DNA of 22,624 nt, from contig NW_003152716.1 in NCBI RefSeq assembly GCF_000003605.2, positions 1 to 22,624 of the forward strand, given 5' to 3'. Position numbers and translations under genes: made by a program. Below, piece after piece: positions 8,088 to 17,623 of this stretch (positions are counted from its first letter, which is position 1; each line of letters begins with the position of its first letter). The notes beneath the pieces were generated by a model that made no database searches, had not been told where the DNA came from, and saw only the letters and a program-made list of their open reading frames with translations. Source of the DNA: Saccoglossus kowalevskii. Taxonomy: Eukaryota > Hemichordata > Enteropneusta > Harrimaniidae.

Positions 8088-8096
8088 TTATATAGG
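8088..8096 (+). promoter_or_regulatory. Candidate TATA element in LTR
   Basis: TTATATAGG lies 60 bp into the LTR. A second TATA-like run (TATATATC) is at 8161-8168. Both are conserved in the third LTR. The region is AT-rich, so neither can be chosen as the promoter from sequence alone. Confidence 0.3.
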
Positions 8097-8468
8097 CAGT
8101 CATTGTTATTTATTTATTAATTATTTAGTAAGGTAGCCACTAGTGCACTGTAACTATTATTATATATCAGTATTTATAGTTAGATAGCAATTAGATAATA
8201 CATGTATAACTATTATTCCATGTACTAGTGAAACAAGACGTTCAAGGCTAAAAGACATATGCACACTAGTACTTTATGTAAACAGGAGCACATGTTTCAG
8301 GGTCATTACCATGTATGGAATTAAGAGTATTATCTAAACAGGATGTGGAGGTAATTAGTAGATAGGAGGCAGTTAAGTCAGTCACACCCTAGACAGACCA
8401 GCAAGGGATTAGCATCTGTTATAGCAGCTCTCTCATACTCCACTGTGTGATCTCTATGTACCTTATTG

Positions 8469-8474
8469 AATAAA
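8469..8474 (+). terminator. LTR polyadenylation signal AATAAA
   Basis: Canonical AATAAA 62 bp before the LTR end. It is positioned to direct polyadenylation of copy 1 transcripts, and potentially premature ending of copy 2 transcripts. Confidence 0.6.
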
Positions 8475-8536
8475 CCCAACTATTATACACTTGTACTCAA
8501 AACCATCTCCGTGTACCTGTAGTGAAGAGTGTAACA

Positions 8537-8732
8537 TTTCTGGGGGCTCGTCCGGGATACCTATTTAATGAGGAATTACCAGTATTATTGCTGAACTCAA
8601 CTGACCATAGGATTTCAGCCAAGTGAGTGGGCTGCCAGAGGCGAACTACCATCAACAGTGCAGTAAAGTGGGCATTCCAAGAACACGTAGTAAAGATAAC
8701 TGTGAGTAGATATTCTTTTTCAAACATCTATC
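8537..8732 (+). other. 5' untranslated leader of copy 2
   Basis: Same length (196 bp) and near-identical sequence to the copy 1 leader. It carries the PBS at 8541-8558 and no separate gene. Confidence 0.75.
8541..8558 (+). promoter_or_regulatory. Primer binding site, tRNA-Pro (copy 2)
   Basis: Identical 18-mer to the PBS at 814-831, with the same 4-nt gap after the LTR end. Confidence 0.93.
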
Positions 8733-10160
8733 ATGGCTAGTCCAGCAGTGGAAGAAACTCTACTGGCGGTGAGTGCACAGTTATATACTCTAGACATTGA
8801 CAATTTGATCGTGGTATTTGACCAGTTGAAAGTGACAGGGGAAACGCCAGGGAAGACAAAATATGCCATCATTAGAGATATCCACCGCCATTTAGAAGGA
8901 GACTGGGCCGATGCCTTGGAAGATGGTGGATTGTCAATTCTGGTAGATTTGCTTGAAATCATGATTAAATTGACTGAAAATCAAAGGGTGGGAAATTCAT
9001 CAGCTAATGAGACCCCTGGGAAAACTGATGAGGACCTAAGTACAACCAAAACTGCCACAGAAAATATTTCCCAGGATAAAATTGTTGCAAAGTTACAAAG
9101 TGATTATGAGGCAGTACAGTTGCAATTGTCGGAACTCACCAAGGCTACTGAGGGAAGAACAAATCAGGATATAGGAGGGAAAGCAATGGTGTATACCAGA
9201 GAGTTTAAGATTAGTGGACAGATTGGGAAACCTGATCAAAAGGATAAACTGACTTTCACCAGCTTGATACATCAAATTGAAAGTGGGATTAGTAGGGGAT
9301 ACCATGAAAGAGAAATCATTGAAGGTGTGATCAGGGCAATCAGTAGCCAAGAAGAGATACGTACCTACTTGGAAAGTACTAGCAATTTGACACCTCCTCG
9401 CTTAAGGTCACTTCTTAGAGCACATTACAGGGAAAGGGAGGCCAAAGAACTGTACCAAGATCTCAGTAGGGCAACTCAGGACCCTAAAGAATCGCCCCAA
9501 AACTTTCTATTTTGCATACTTGGCCTTCGACAGCGAGTTATATTTGCATCTAAGGCAGCTGATGCTACAATTAAATATGATCCAGCATTGGTAACTGACA
9601 CCTTCCGTCAAGCTGTGGTGACTGGGTTAATTAATGACTCTATCAGAGCTGATGTACAACCATATTTGTTGGATGGTAACATTGATGATGAAAAATTGCT
9701 TGAAAAACTGAATGTTGCAGTCAAACATGAGGAAGAGAGGCAACGTAAACAATCATCAGGACGGGGTACTGCAGTCAGAGTTAATGCTGCAGAGGGTACA
9801 TGTACCAGTCACATGTCAGCTGATCCCTCCCCTGGTAGTAGTGAAGGTAGAAATAAATTAAATCCTATGATAACAGAAATCAGGGGGATGAAAGAGGAAA
9901 TTACGGCTGGGATAGCAGCAGCAATGGCAGCGATGAAAGAGGTAGTGACTTTGAATAACCCGTCACAACATGGTACTAGAATCCAGCGAGACAATAATGG
10001 ACGCAAACCATTTGGGTGTCATAATTGTCGAGAAGATGGGAAAAAGAACTGTAACCATTGCTTTAGGTGTGGCAGCAGTGAGCACTTTAAAGCTGGATGC
10101 AAGTCACCAAGAAAACAGGCGGGAAACAGAGATCGGTTACCCAGACGGGACATGGAGTAA
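8733..10160 (+). CDS. gag: Gag polyprotein, copy 2, intact (475 aa)
   Basis: Same length and architecture as copy 1 gag: N-terminal helical region, linker, capsid-like core, basic stretch, then the cysteine-rich nucleocapsid with the CCHC knuckle near the C-terminus. Differences from copy 1 are scattered substitutions, for example L-to-Q in the ISSQEE segment, R-to-C in FLFCIL, K-to-E in the CREDG stretch and E-to-G before the last knuckle cysteine. None removes a zinc ligand. The reading frame is fully open, with the stop inside the frameshift stem-loop. It may still supply Gag in trans although pol is dead; that is inference. Confidence 0.92.
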   Translation: MASPAVEETLLAVSAQLYTLDIDNLIVVFDQLKVTGETPGKTKYAIIRDIHRHLEGDWADALEDGGLSILVDLLEIMIKLTENQRVGNSSANETPGKTDEDLSTTKTATENISQDKIVAKLQSDYEAVQLQLSELTKATEGRTNQDIGGKAMVYTREFKISGQIGKPDQKDKLTFTSLIHQIESGISRGYHEREIIEGVIRAISSQEEIRTYLESTSNLTPPRLRSLLRAHYREREAKELYQDLSRATQDPKESPQNFLFCILGLRQRVIFASKAADATIKYDPALVTDTFRQAVVTGLINDSIRADVQPYLLDGNIDDEKLLEKLNVAVKHEEERQRKQSSGRGTAVRVNAAEGTCTSHMSADPSPGSSEGRNKLNPMITEIRGMKEEITAGIAAAMAAMKEVVTLNNPSQHGTRIQRDNNGRKPFGCHNCREDGKKNCNHCFRCGSSEHFKAGCKSPRKQAGNRDRLPRRDME

Positions 10161-10522
10161 CCAAGCCACAAGACCAGTCCCAAACTTGTAATAATTGCCG
10201 GAAACCAGATCCAGAAGTAAGTCAACAATGTTCTGCTTGTAATGCTGGTGCATACTGTTCCAATGACTGTCAAAAAGCCCACTGGGAAGAACACAAAGTG
10301 TACTGTAAAATGATACAGCAACTTGAAGATCTAACGGCAAAGAAAAACAGTCAACAATGTAACCAGAAAATGAACTATCAATGTCACTTAACACCAGCAA
10401 GACGAGCAAAACTACTGAAGTTGGTTGGTAACAAATGTGTGGTGGAATGTTCCATACAAGGGAAAGAAGTTCATGCATTGTGGGACACAGGCTCTCAAGT
10501 ATGTGTCGTCTCCAATGCATAG
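10097..10522 (+). pseudogene. MYND finger fused in frame to start of protease, copy 2 (nonsense-truncated)
   Basis: One 141-codon frame contains the complete MYND finger (10187-10306, eight ligands as in copy 1) and runs directly into the protease, because the codon that is TAA in copy 1 is AAA here (before ATG 10370). The protease active site DTGS starts at 10484. Eleven residues on, TAG at 10520-10522 replaces the TGG of copy 1. The fusion shows that a single -1 shift from gag could yield Gag-MYND-PR-RT-RH-IN as one chain. The nonsense codon makes this copy non-functional past the protease N-terminus. Confidence 0.85.
10121..10181 (+). promoter_or_regulatory. Programmed -1 ribosomal frameshift signal, copy 2
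   Basis: GGGAAAC at 10121-10127 is in gag phase, with a 7-nt spacer, the same 9-bp stem (10135-10162) and the same loop-to-downstream GGGAC/GTCCC complement (3' arm 10177-10181) as copy 1. Only the first spacer base differs (A for G). Identity between young copies is weak evidence for constraint by itself. Confidence 0.78.
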
Positions 10523-10606
10523 AAAATACGTAACCTTCCAGATAATCAACTAAACCCAATTGAAGAACTTCTTGAGATTGGTACAACCCTGAATGTGAAA
10601 GCGATG

Positions 10607-11764
10607 AATGGTACAGATATACCTTATTCAGGCTGGGTAGAGGTAGATTTTCATCTGACTTCCAGGGATCCAGGTACCAAAAAATTAAAAGTACCAATGT
10701 TAGTCACTGCAGACTCCTCCAATGAACCAACTAGTCCTATCATTGGGTATAATGTTATAGAAGAGGTATGCAAACAGTACGGCAATAGTAAAGATGACAA
10801 CCCATGTATAAACTTGACAAATGCTATATCCAACTCATTGAAATTGAAGAAAACACAAAATGCTCAAGCTGTGGTTAATTTAATTCAGCAGAATTATATG
10901 GATTGTGGCTATTTGGGCATAGTTAGATCTGGTAGATGAGGGGTGAAGGTCCAGGCAGGTCAGACAGTTGAAGTTAAATGTCCAGTTCGAACCGAACCAA
11001 TTAAAGGGAAACAACCAGTGTTGTTTGAACCAAGTATAGAGAACCTTCTACAGGATGGCTTGGAAGTGAATGGACATTTAATTGACATAAGCCAGGGATC
11101 TGCACACCAAATCATTATTCCAGTGCATAACTCTACCAAACATGACATCATTCTTGCAAACCGGACAATACTTGGACAACTTCAGTGGGTTAAGTCACTT
11201 ACCCCACTTGAAGTTAAACTTAAAGCTGAAACAAAGTCTGAGGTCAAGATGAATTCCACCACAACCACCCCTGAAATCAACCACAAATCATCAAGTGAGA
11301 CTTTACCAGGTTCATGGAAACCACCTATTGATTTGAGTCATTTGTCTACGGAACAACAGGATATAGTACAAAAAATGCTACAAGAAGAATCAGTTGTATT
11401 TGCAAAAAGTGACACAGACATTGGCTGCATTGAAGATCTGAAACTCCATATTCAGTTAAATGACAGTACCCCTGTGCAACATAAATACAGATCTCTACCT
11501 AGACCTTTGTATGCAGAGGTAAAACAATACCTGGAAGATCTCATAAACCAAGGGTGGGTGAAGAAGTCAAGATCTGTTTATTCATCACCTGTTGTCTGTG
11601 TGAGGAAACGGGATGGAACATTGAGGCTCTGTATTGATTATCGTGAGCTTAATCAGAAAACACTACCAGACAGACAACCGATTCCGCGTATTCAGAATAT
11701 TTTAGATAGGTTGGGAGGAAGTTCATGGTTCTCAGTAGTAGATCAAGGCAAGGCTTATCACCAG
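10607..11764 (+). repeat. Tandem duplication unit A in copy 2 pol (1158 bp)
   Basis: The unit runs from within the protease (after GCGATG) to the RT motif ending YHQ. It is followed immediately by unit B. 1158 = 3 x 386, so the duplication keeps frame. Comparing the two units I see one difference: A at 11249 against G at 12407. Copies 1 and 3 have the G, so the A is private to unit A. Confidence 0.93.
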
Positions 11765-12922
11765 AATGGTACAGATATACCTTATTCAGGCTGGGTAGAG
11801 GTAGATTTTCATCTGACTTCCAGGGATCCAGGTACCAAAAAATTAAAAGTACCAATGTTAGTCACTGCAGACTCCTCCAATGAACCAACTAGTCCTATCA
11901 TTGGGTATAATGTTATAGAAGAGGTATGCAAACAGTACGGCAATAGTAAAGATGACAACCCATGTATAAACTTGACAAATGCTATATCCAACTCATTGAA
12001 ATTGAAGAAAACACAAAATGCTCAAGCTGTGGTTAATTTAATTCAGCAGAATTATATGGATTGTGGCTATTTGGGCATAGTTAGATCTGGTAGATGAGGG
12101 GTGAAGGTCCAGGCAGGTCAGACAGTTGAAGTTAAATGTCCAGTTCGAACCGAACCAATTAAAGGGAAACAACCAGTGTTGTTTGAACCAAGTATAGAGA
12201 ACCTTCTACAGGATGGCTTGGAAGTGAATGGACATTTAATTGACATAAGCCAGGGATCTGCACACCAAATCATTATTCCAGTGCATAACTCTACCAAACA
12301 TGACATCATTCTTGCAAACCGGACAATACTTGGACAACTTCAGTGGGTTAAGTCACTTACCCCACTTGAAGTTAAACTTAAAGCTGAAACAAAGTCTGAG
12401 GTCAAGGTGAATTCCACCACAACCACCCCTGAAATCAACCACAAATCATCAAGTGAGACTTTACCAGGTTCATGGAAACCACCTATTGATTTGAGTCATT
12501 TGTCTACGGAACAACAGGATATAGTACAAAAAATGCTACAAGAAGAATCAGTTGTATTTGCAAAAAGTGACACAGACATTGGCTGCATTGAAGATCTGAA
12601 ACTCCATATTCAGTTAAATGACAGTACCCCTGTGCAACATAAATACAGATCTCTACCTAGACCTTTGTATGCAGAGGTAAAACAATACCTGGAAGATCTC
12701 ATAAACCAAGGGTGGGTGAAGAAGTCAAGATCTGTTTATTCATCACCTGTTGTCTGTGTGAGGAAACGGGATGGAACATTGAGGCTCTGTATTGATTATC
12801 GTGAGCTTAATCAGAAAACACTACCAGACAGACAACCGATTCCGCGTATTCAGAATATTTTAGATAGGTTGGGAGGAAGTTCATGGTTCTCAGTAGTAGA
12901 TCAAGGCAAGGCTTATCACCAG
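11765..12922 (+). repeat. Tandem duplication unit B in copy 2 pol (1158 bp)
   Basis: Second unit of the duplication, rejoining the normal RT sequence (GFMDEE) at 12923. It carries the same private nonsense TGA (12095-12097) as unit A, so that mutation predates the duplication. No long homology is visible at the breakpoints (at most one shared base). Confidence 0.93.
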
Positions 12923-12980
12923 GGCTTCATGGATGAGGAGAGTCAGCCATTGATCGCTTTCATCACCCCATGGGGACAGT

Positions 12981-13823
12981 ATGAATGGACCCGAATACCA
13001 TTTGGCTTACGTAATGCACCAAATGGGTATCAACGCTATATGGAGGAATGCCTTGATGAGTCATGATGTATGTGAGCCATATTTAGATGATGTGTTAGTT
13101 CACTCTAAAACATTTGAAGATCGTGTAGAAGACATCAGAAAAGTTCTACGCAAGCTCCACCAGCATGGTATCAAACTGAAGCCCAAAAAGTGCACCCTGT
13201 TTAAACGTAAAGTACGGTATTTAGGTAGGATAATCTCAGAAAAAGGGTATGAACCAGACTCAGAAGATACTATAGCTGTTCGAGCTTTGAAAGATAAGAA
13301 GCCAGCTACAGTAGGGGAACTCAGGAAATTATTAGGACTACTGGGTTACTTCCGTCAATATATCAAGGACTTTTCTAGAATAGCTAAACCTTTGTATGCT
13401 CTACTGACTGTTCCAACAAACCAAGCTGATCAACCTATGAGGAAGGAGAACACCAAATCCCAAAGTAGAAAAGCGAAAGGACAGGCATCATCACACCATC
13501 CAATACAGTGGGAAAAATATCATCAACAGATATTGAACACACTACTGGATCAACTAATAAACCCTCCAATATTAGGATACCCAGACTTCAACAAACCTTA
13601 CACCTTAGTTACTGATGCTTCAAAAGATGGTTTAGGAGCTGTGTTATATCAAAGACAGAATGGAAAATTAGTTGTCATAGGATACGGTTCAAGAACTCTA
13701 ACACCTGCTGAACAGAATTATCACATGCATTCTGGAAAACTAGAATTTCTCGCACAGAGAAATTCAGAGACTATTTGTACTATGCCCCATCATTTATTGT
13801 TTATACAGACAACAATCCTTTAA
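12981..13823 (+). pseudogene. RT palm/thumb and RNase H fragment, copy 2
   Basis: After the 5-bp deletion near 13058, the Pol frame resumes in this phase with YLDD at 13080-13091, the RT C-terminus, the connection segment and the RNase H start (TDAS, then KLEFLA). It ends out of frame after the 16-bp deletion near 13757, which removes the LKWAV segment following the catalytic Glu. The first ~78 bp of this open stretch are out-of-frame RT. It cannot be expressed as part of a functional polyprotein. Confidence 0.85.
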
Positions 13824-14059
13824 CATACGTCTTAACGACAGCCAAGCTGAATGCAACAGGACACAGATGGGTAGCAGAGTTGGCAGACTTTAATTTTACG
13901 ATAAAATACAGACCAGGCCGATCTAACACTGATGCCGATGTACTATCAAGGATGCCAGTAGATCGAGAAATATGCGGCAAATTGCACAGAGCAAGTCTCC
14001 CAAGATGTAATTGGTGCTACAGTCCAATCAGCCAATGCTATCCAGAACGGAACAACTGA
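13775..14059 (+). pseudogene. RNase H C-terminal fragment, copy 2
   Basis: In this phase the RNase H sequence continues with YTDNNP, the RWVAEL region and [11 protein letters not shown], giving the third and fourth catalytic Asp. It then loses frame at a 2-bp deletion (AT of an ATAT) near 13964 and runs out in unrelated codons. Copy 1 lacks one of the two Asn codons of TDNNP that are present here and in copy 3. Confidence 0.85.
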
Positions 14060-14078
14060 CTGGGCTCATGCAATTGCT

Positions 14079-16295
14079 TTGCCTCATAATGTTCAAGAAG
14101 ACAGTCTGGGAAGTGCAACATCAACAATAACACCAATGACAATACCTCAAATAAAGGCTGCTCAACAAGAAGATCAGGCAATTAACAAAATAAGTCAATA
14201 CAAACAAAAGAAGTGTCACCCAACACAGGAAGAGCGCAGAGGAGAGTCACATGAGTGTAAAGCTCTTATGCGTGAGTGGAACAAGTTATTTCTAGATGAA
14301 AATGGCATCCTACGTCGGCGTACGTCATCAGCTGTTCAACTTATTCTACCACACAAGTACAAGGGACTGGTTTATAAAGAACTCCATGAAGAAATGGGAC
14401 ATCTGGGAATAGAGCGTGTTGTAAATCTGGCCAGACAACGATTCTATTGGCCACACATGCAGAGAGACATTGAGAAATACATAACCAAGCAATGTAAATG
14501 CATCAAACAGAAACCACCAAATGTCCACGTAAAAGCACCATTAGTAAACATCACCACAACTGCACCCTTTGAAATGGTATCTATTGATTTCCTGCACTTG
14601 GAAAAGAGCACAGGTGGTTATGAATATATTCTGTTACTTGTAGACCACTTTACTCGGTTTGCACAAGCCTACCCAACAACAAACAAGGCGGGGAAAACAG
14701 TAGCAGATAAAATATTCAAAGATTTCATTCCACGCTTTGGATACCCTGCAAAAATTCATCACGATCAAGGGGGTGAATTCGAAAATCAGTTGTTTAGAAG
14801 ATTACAGCAGGTGGCTGGAATGAAAGCTTTAAGGACTACACCATATCACCCTATGGGGAATGGACAGGTAGAAAGGATGAACAGAACACTGCTGTCTATG
14901 TTAAGGACACTGCCAGAAAAACAGAAGTCTAGATGGAAGGAATCAGTAAACAAAATGGTGCATGCCTATAATTGCACTAGAAATGACGCAACTGGATTTT
15001 CACCACACTATCTATTGTTTGGACGATCTCCAAGATTACCTGTGGATGTGCTGTTTCAACTAGAGGAAAAAGAACAGTCTGGTAGTCACCAAGATTATGT
15101 TTCCAGGTGGCAGACTAGTATGAACGAAGCATATAAGCTAGCAGCTGAAAGTGCAAACAAACAAGCAGAGAGAGGGAAAAGGTACTATGACCGTAAAATA
15201 CACAGTACTATTCTTCAACCAGGTGACAGAGTCTTGATACGAAATCTTAGCCAACGTGGAGGACCGGGTAAACTACGGTCATACTGGGAAGACAAGATCC
15301 ATATTGTAACGGAGAGAAAGGGAGATGACAGCCCAGTCTACAAACTGAAACCTGAAAATGGTGATGGAAAACCCAGAGTAGTACATCGTAACCTACTGTT
15401 ACCTTGTGATGGGTTACCATTAGAGATTCCTGCAATACCACCAGTCCAAACATCACATCAGGTGGGCACCAGGAGAAGACGAGTAACAAGACAAAATAGT
15501 AATTCCCATCATTCCACTGATACATCCAGTGATGAAGAGGATAACTATTATTTAGTTCCTGAGTCGAGTAGAGAATCAGACACCAGAAGATCACCAAGCA
15601 ATTTAGAAACTTCTGAAACATCACACCCATTGAATATATCAGCTGAGGTGTTTGAACCAACTTGTGGTAATTCTGTACCTCAACAATCAACCTTTCCTGA
15701 AGTTGAACCAAACTCATTATTTGGTACCACTGAACAGACTGTACTTGTGCCAGAACCTGAACCCTTGTCTGAACCTCAACCTCAGATGCTTAATTCAGGT
15801 ATTGAACCGGACTCGGCGTTGGGTACCACTGAACAGACTGTACCTGTACCCGTACTTATGTCTGAACCTCAACCTCAGATGCTTAATTCAGGTATTGAAC
15901 CGGACTCTGTGTTGGGTACCACTGAACAGACTGTACCTGTACCCGTACTTATGTCTGAACCTCAGCCTCAGATGCTTAATTCAGGTATTCTAGCTAACCC
16001 TGTTCATGAACCAGTACATCCAAAAGTAGACCCAGCAAGAAGATGCTCAACAAGAGAGAGAAGACCACCATCTACATTGACCTATACATCACTTGGTCAA
16101 CCAACATACCAGCATATCAATCCAATAGTCAACAGTGCAATGGTGAACAATGTATCCACCCCAGTGCACCCAGCAGCGGTATGGAATACACATTACATTC
16201 CATATCAACTGGGTTATCCACCTATGGTGCCATGGATGTGGCCAAACAACACATATACATCACCCCAGCAAGATGTATGTTCCTCAACAAAATAA
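14079..16295 (+). CDS. Integrase and C-terminal tail block of pol, copy 2 (738 codons open)
   Basis: An uninterrupted block, but the ATG at 14079 is an internal Met of the RNase H-integrase linker, so it is a fragment and not a natural start. It contains the HHCC-like zinc domain (H-x4-H, then C-x-C), the DD35E core (SIDFL, HHDQGG, NGQVER), the GPY/F-like module ([10 protein letters not shown]), and the full C-terminal extension of about 290 residues. The extension has an S/T/E-rich part, three ~31-residue repeats, a basic [12 protein letters not shown] segment and a Tyr/Pro-rich end. It shows where the tail of this family ends, which copy 1 obscures with its 2-bp deletion. Strand transfer would need fusion to upstream Pol for packaging. 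Confidence 0.85.
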   Translation: MPHNVQEDSLGSATSTITPMTIPQIKAAQQEDQAINKISQYKQKKCHPTQEERRGESHECKALMREWNKLFLDENGILRRRTSSAVQLILPHKYKGLVYKELHEEMGHLGIERVVNLARQRFYWPHMQRDIEKYITKQCKCIKQKPPNVHVKAPLVNITTTAPFEMVSIDFLHLEKSTGGYEYILLLVDHFTRFAQAYPTTNKAGKTVADKIFKDFIPRFGYPAKIHHDQGGEFENQLFRRLQQVAGMKALRTTPYHPMGNGQVERMNRTLLSMLRTLPEKQKSRWKESVNKMVHAYNCTRNDATGFSPHYLLFGRSPRLPVDVLFQLEEKEQSGSHQDYVSRWQTSMNEAYKLAAESANKQAERGKRYYDRKIHSTILQPGDRVLIRNLSQRGGPGKLRSYWEDKIHIVTERKGDDSPVYKLKPENGDGKPRVVHRNLLLPCDGLPLEIPAIPPVQTSHQVGTRRRRVTRQNSNSHHSTDTSSDEEDNYYLVPESSRESDTRRSPSNLETSETSHPLNISAEVFEPTCGNSVPQQSTFPEVEPNSLFGTTEQTVLVPEPEPLSEPQPQMLNSGIEPDSALGTTEQTVPVPVLMSEPQPQMLNSGIEPDSVLGTTEQTVPVPVLMSEPQPQMLNSGILANPVHEPVHPKVDPARRCSTRERRPPSTLTYTSLGQPTYQHINPIVNSAMVNNVSTPVHPAAVWNTHYIPYQLGYPPMVPWMWPNNTYTSPQQDVCSSTK
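15723..15989 (+). repeat. 93-99 bp coding minisatellite in pol tail, copy 2
   Basis: Three units begin at 15723, 15822 and 15915 (99 bp then 93 bp), in frame with pol. The units here are more alike than in copy 1: GTTEQT and [13 protein letters not shown] recur almost exactly, which is compatible with recent homogenisation. Confidence 0.88.
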
Positions 16296-16899
16296 GGGAC
16301 AATATCATGGGATCAATTTATTTACTGGATGTAATGAAAACCTTCCAGCAGAATTGAAGAACAATAGGAATTTAACCGCAGTTGGTGACAAGAATATGCA
16401 GGTCACTGGAAACAATCAGGAATTATTCACTGTGATAATGTCATTGGATTAACTTAATTACTGCTACGTATATTAGTAGTCGGACTTGATTGTGGACATT
16501 ATAATTGCTTACTGAGTGTGTATCTCAAATAGTTAAACTGTTACTTTGCAATGTGACTTTTAAGCACAGAAAACAGCCATTATATTAGTTAAAAAAAAGT
16601 AGGGATTTTTATAATCTTTTGACCATGTGTTTCTGATGGCCACAGAACTCATTGTCACACATTACAGATATCATAGGAAAGCTACATGTATATCTGTGTA
16701 GTAAGGATGAGATTACCTTGGAAATGGACTGTTAAACTATTCCAGCAAAGACAGTTATTAACATGTTTACTATGCACAATGGAACTTTTAAGTAATGAAC
16801 TTGATTGATGAGAGATATGAAACAAGAACCATTTTCATGCTTCAGGTTATTGGTATTAATGTTGCCATATTTTATCAAATGCGCGAAGGCATTTCTTTT
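16296..16899 (+). other. 3' untranslated region of copy 2, no env
   Basis: About 600 bp closely matching 7411-8015, with small indels. No conserved protein-coding frame and no env-like ORF. Confidence 0.7.
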
Positions 16900-16912
16900 A
16901 GAGAGGGGAGAG
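16900..16912 (+). promoter_or_regulatory. Polypurine tract, copy 2
   Basis: AGAGAGGGGAGAG directly before the TGTGG start of the LTR, identical to 8016-8028. Confidence 0.9.
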
Positions 16913-17426
16913 TGTGGAGCCCTGGTAGAATTAGGTTGACTATCAAGTTAACATTATATTGTAGTTTTGTGTTATATAGGCAGTCATTGTTATTTATTTA
17001 TTAATGATTTAGTAAGGTAGCCACTAGTGCACTGTAACTATTATTATATATCAGTATTTATAGTTAGATAGCAATTAGATAATACATGTATAACTATTAT
17101 TCCATGTACTAGTGAAACAAGACGTTCAAGGCTAAAAGACATATGCACACTAGTACTTTATGTAAACAGGAGCACATGTTCAAGTTTCAGGGTCATTACC
17201 ATGTATGGAATTAAGAGTATTGTCTAAACAGGATGTGGAGGTAATTAGTAGATAGGAGGCAGTTAAGTCAGACACACCCTAGACAGACCAGCAAGGGATT
17301 AACATCTGTTATAGCAGCTCTCTCATACTCCACTGTGTGATCTCTATGTACCTCATTGAATAAACCCAACTATTATACACTTGTACTCAAAACCATCTCC
17401 GTGTACCTGTAGTGAAGAGTGTAACA
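16913..17426 (+). repeat. LTR shared by copies 2 and 3 (514 bp)
   Basis: TGTGGAGCCC...GTAACA between a PPT and a PBS, again serving two elements. It keeps the 6-bp stretch near 17181 that the middle LTR lacks. Few substitutions separate the LTRs. AATAAA at 17359-17364. Confidence 0.95.
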
Positions 17427-17623
17427 TTTCTGGGGGCTCGTCCGGGAGACCTATTTTAATGAGGAATTACCAGTATTATTGCTGAACTCAACTGACCATA
17501 GGATTTCAGCCAAGTGAGTGGGCTGCCAGAGGCGAACTACCATCAACAGTGCAGTAAAGTGGGCATTCCAAGAACACGTAGTAAACATAACTGTGAGTAG
17601 ATATTCTTTTTCAAACATCTATC
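17427..17623 (+). other. 5' untranslated leader of copy 3
   Basis: 197 bp, one base longer than in the other copies because of an extra T near 17456. Otherwise the same, with the PBS at 17431-17448. Confidence 0.75.
17431..17448 (+). promoter_or_regulatory. Primer binding site, tRNA-Pro, one mismatch (copy 3)
   Basis: Matches the other two PBS sequences at 17 of 18 positions; the last base is G instead of T. It would still pair with tRNA-Pro over 17 nt. Confidence 0.9.

Larger units (their letters stand above)
1..8536 (+). mobile_element. Ty3/gypsy-like LTR retrotransposon, copy 1 (5' LTR cut by window edge)
   Basis: The order is LTR (partial), tRNA-Pro PBS, gag, MYND frame, pol (PR-RT-RH-IN), 3' untranslated region, polypurine tract, LTR. 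RNase H before integrase places it in the Ty3/gypsy (Metaviridae-like) group. Base 1 aligns with base 8231 of the next LTR, so about 202 bp of this 5' LTR lie outside the window. This is the least damaged of the three copies: gag and 1476 codons of pol are uninterrupted. Its defects are a LINE insertion in the 5' LTR, an 18-bp protease deletion relative to copies 2 and 3, and a 2-bp deletion near the pol 3' end. Its 3' LTR doubles as the 5' LTR of copy 2. Confidence 0.95.
8029..8536 (+). repeat. LTR shared by copies 1 and 2 (508 bp)
   Basis: It starts TGTGGAGCCC right after a polypurine tract and ends GTAACA four bases before a tRNA-Pro PBS, so it serves as 3' LTR of copy 1 and 5' LTR of copy 2 at once. 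It has the short TGT/ACA inverted ends. It differs from the LTR at 16913 by a 6-bp deletion near 8295 and scattered substitutions. There is no flanking target duplication or host DNA. Confidence 0.95.
10523..16295 (+). pseudogene. pol: pol of copy 2, degraded
   Basis: All Pol domains are recognisable, but the frame is broken. Breaks in order: TAG 10520-10522; TGA 10937-10939 (CGA in copies 1 and 3); the same TGA again at 12095-12097 in the second duplication unit; a 5-bp deletion near 13058 that gives TGA 13064-13066; a 16-bp deletion near 13757 inside RNase H; a 2-bp deletion near 13964 at the RNase H/integrase linker. Unlike copy 1, the protease keeps the EELLEIG segment. The longest intact block is linker-integrase-tail, 14079-16295. 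Confidence 0.9.
8029..17426 (+). mobile_element. Ty3/gypsy-like LTR retrotransposon, copy 2 (complete, defective)
   Basis: Both LTRs, PBS, gag, MYND, pol and PPT are present. The internal region is 8376 bp against 7219 bp in copy 1; almost all the excess is a 1158-bp tandem duplication in PR/RT. Gag and the frameshift signal are intact, but pol has two kinds of nonsense codon and several small deletions, so the copy cannot make a full Pol. Confidence 0.95.

Noticed and set aside
7911-8120. 69-codon ORF with a hydrophobic segment crossing the PPT into the LTR, intact also at 16795-17004
   Set aside because: Tempting as an env relic, but it spans the PPT/LTR boundary, where sequence is held for other reasons, and has no signal peptide or glycoprotein features.
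16913-17426. Solo LTR or nested insertion at the copy 2/3 boundary
   Set aside because: PPT directly upstream and PBS directly downstream show it is a shared LTR in a tandem array; no target duplication flanks it.
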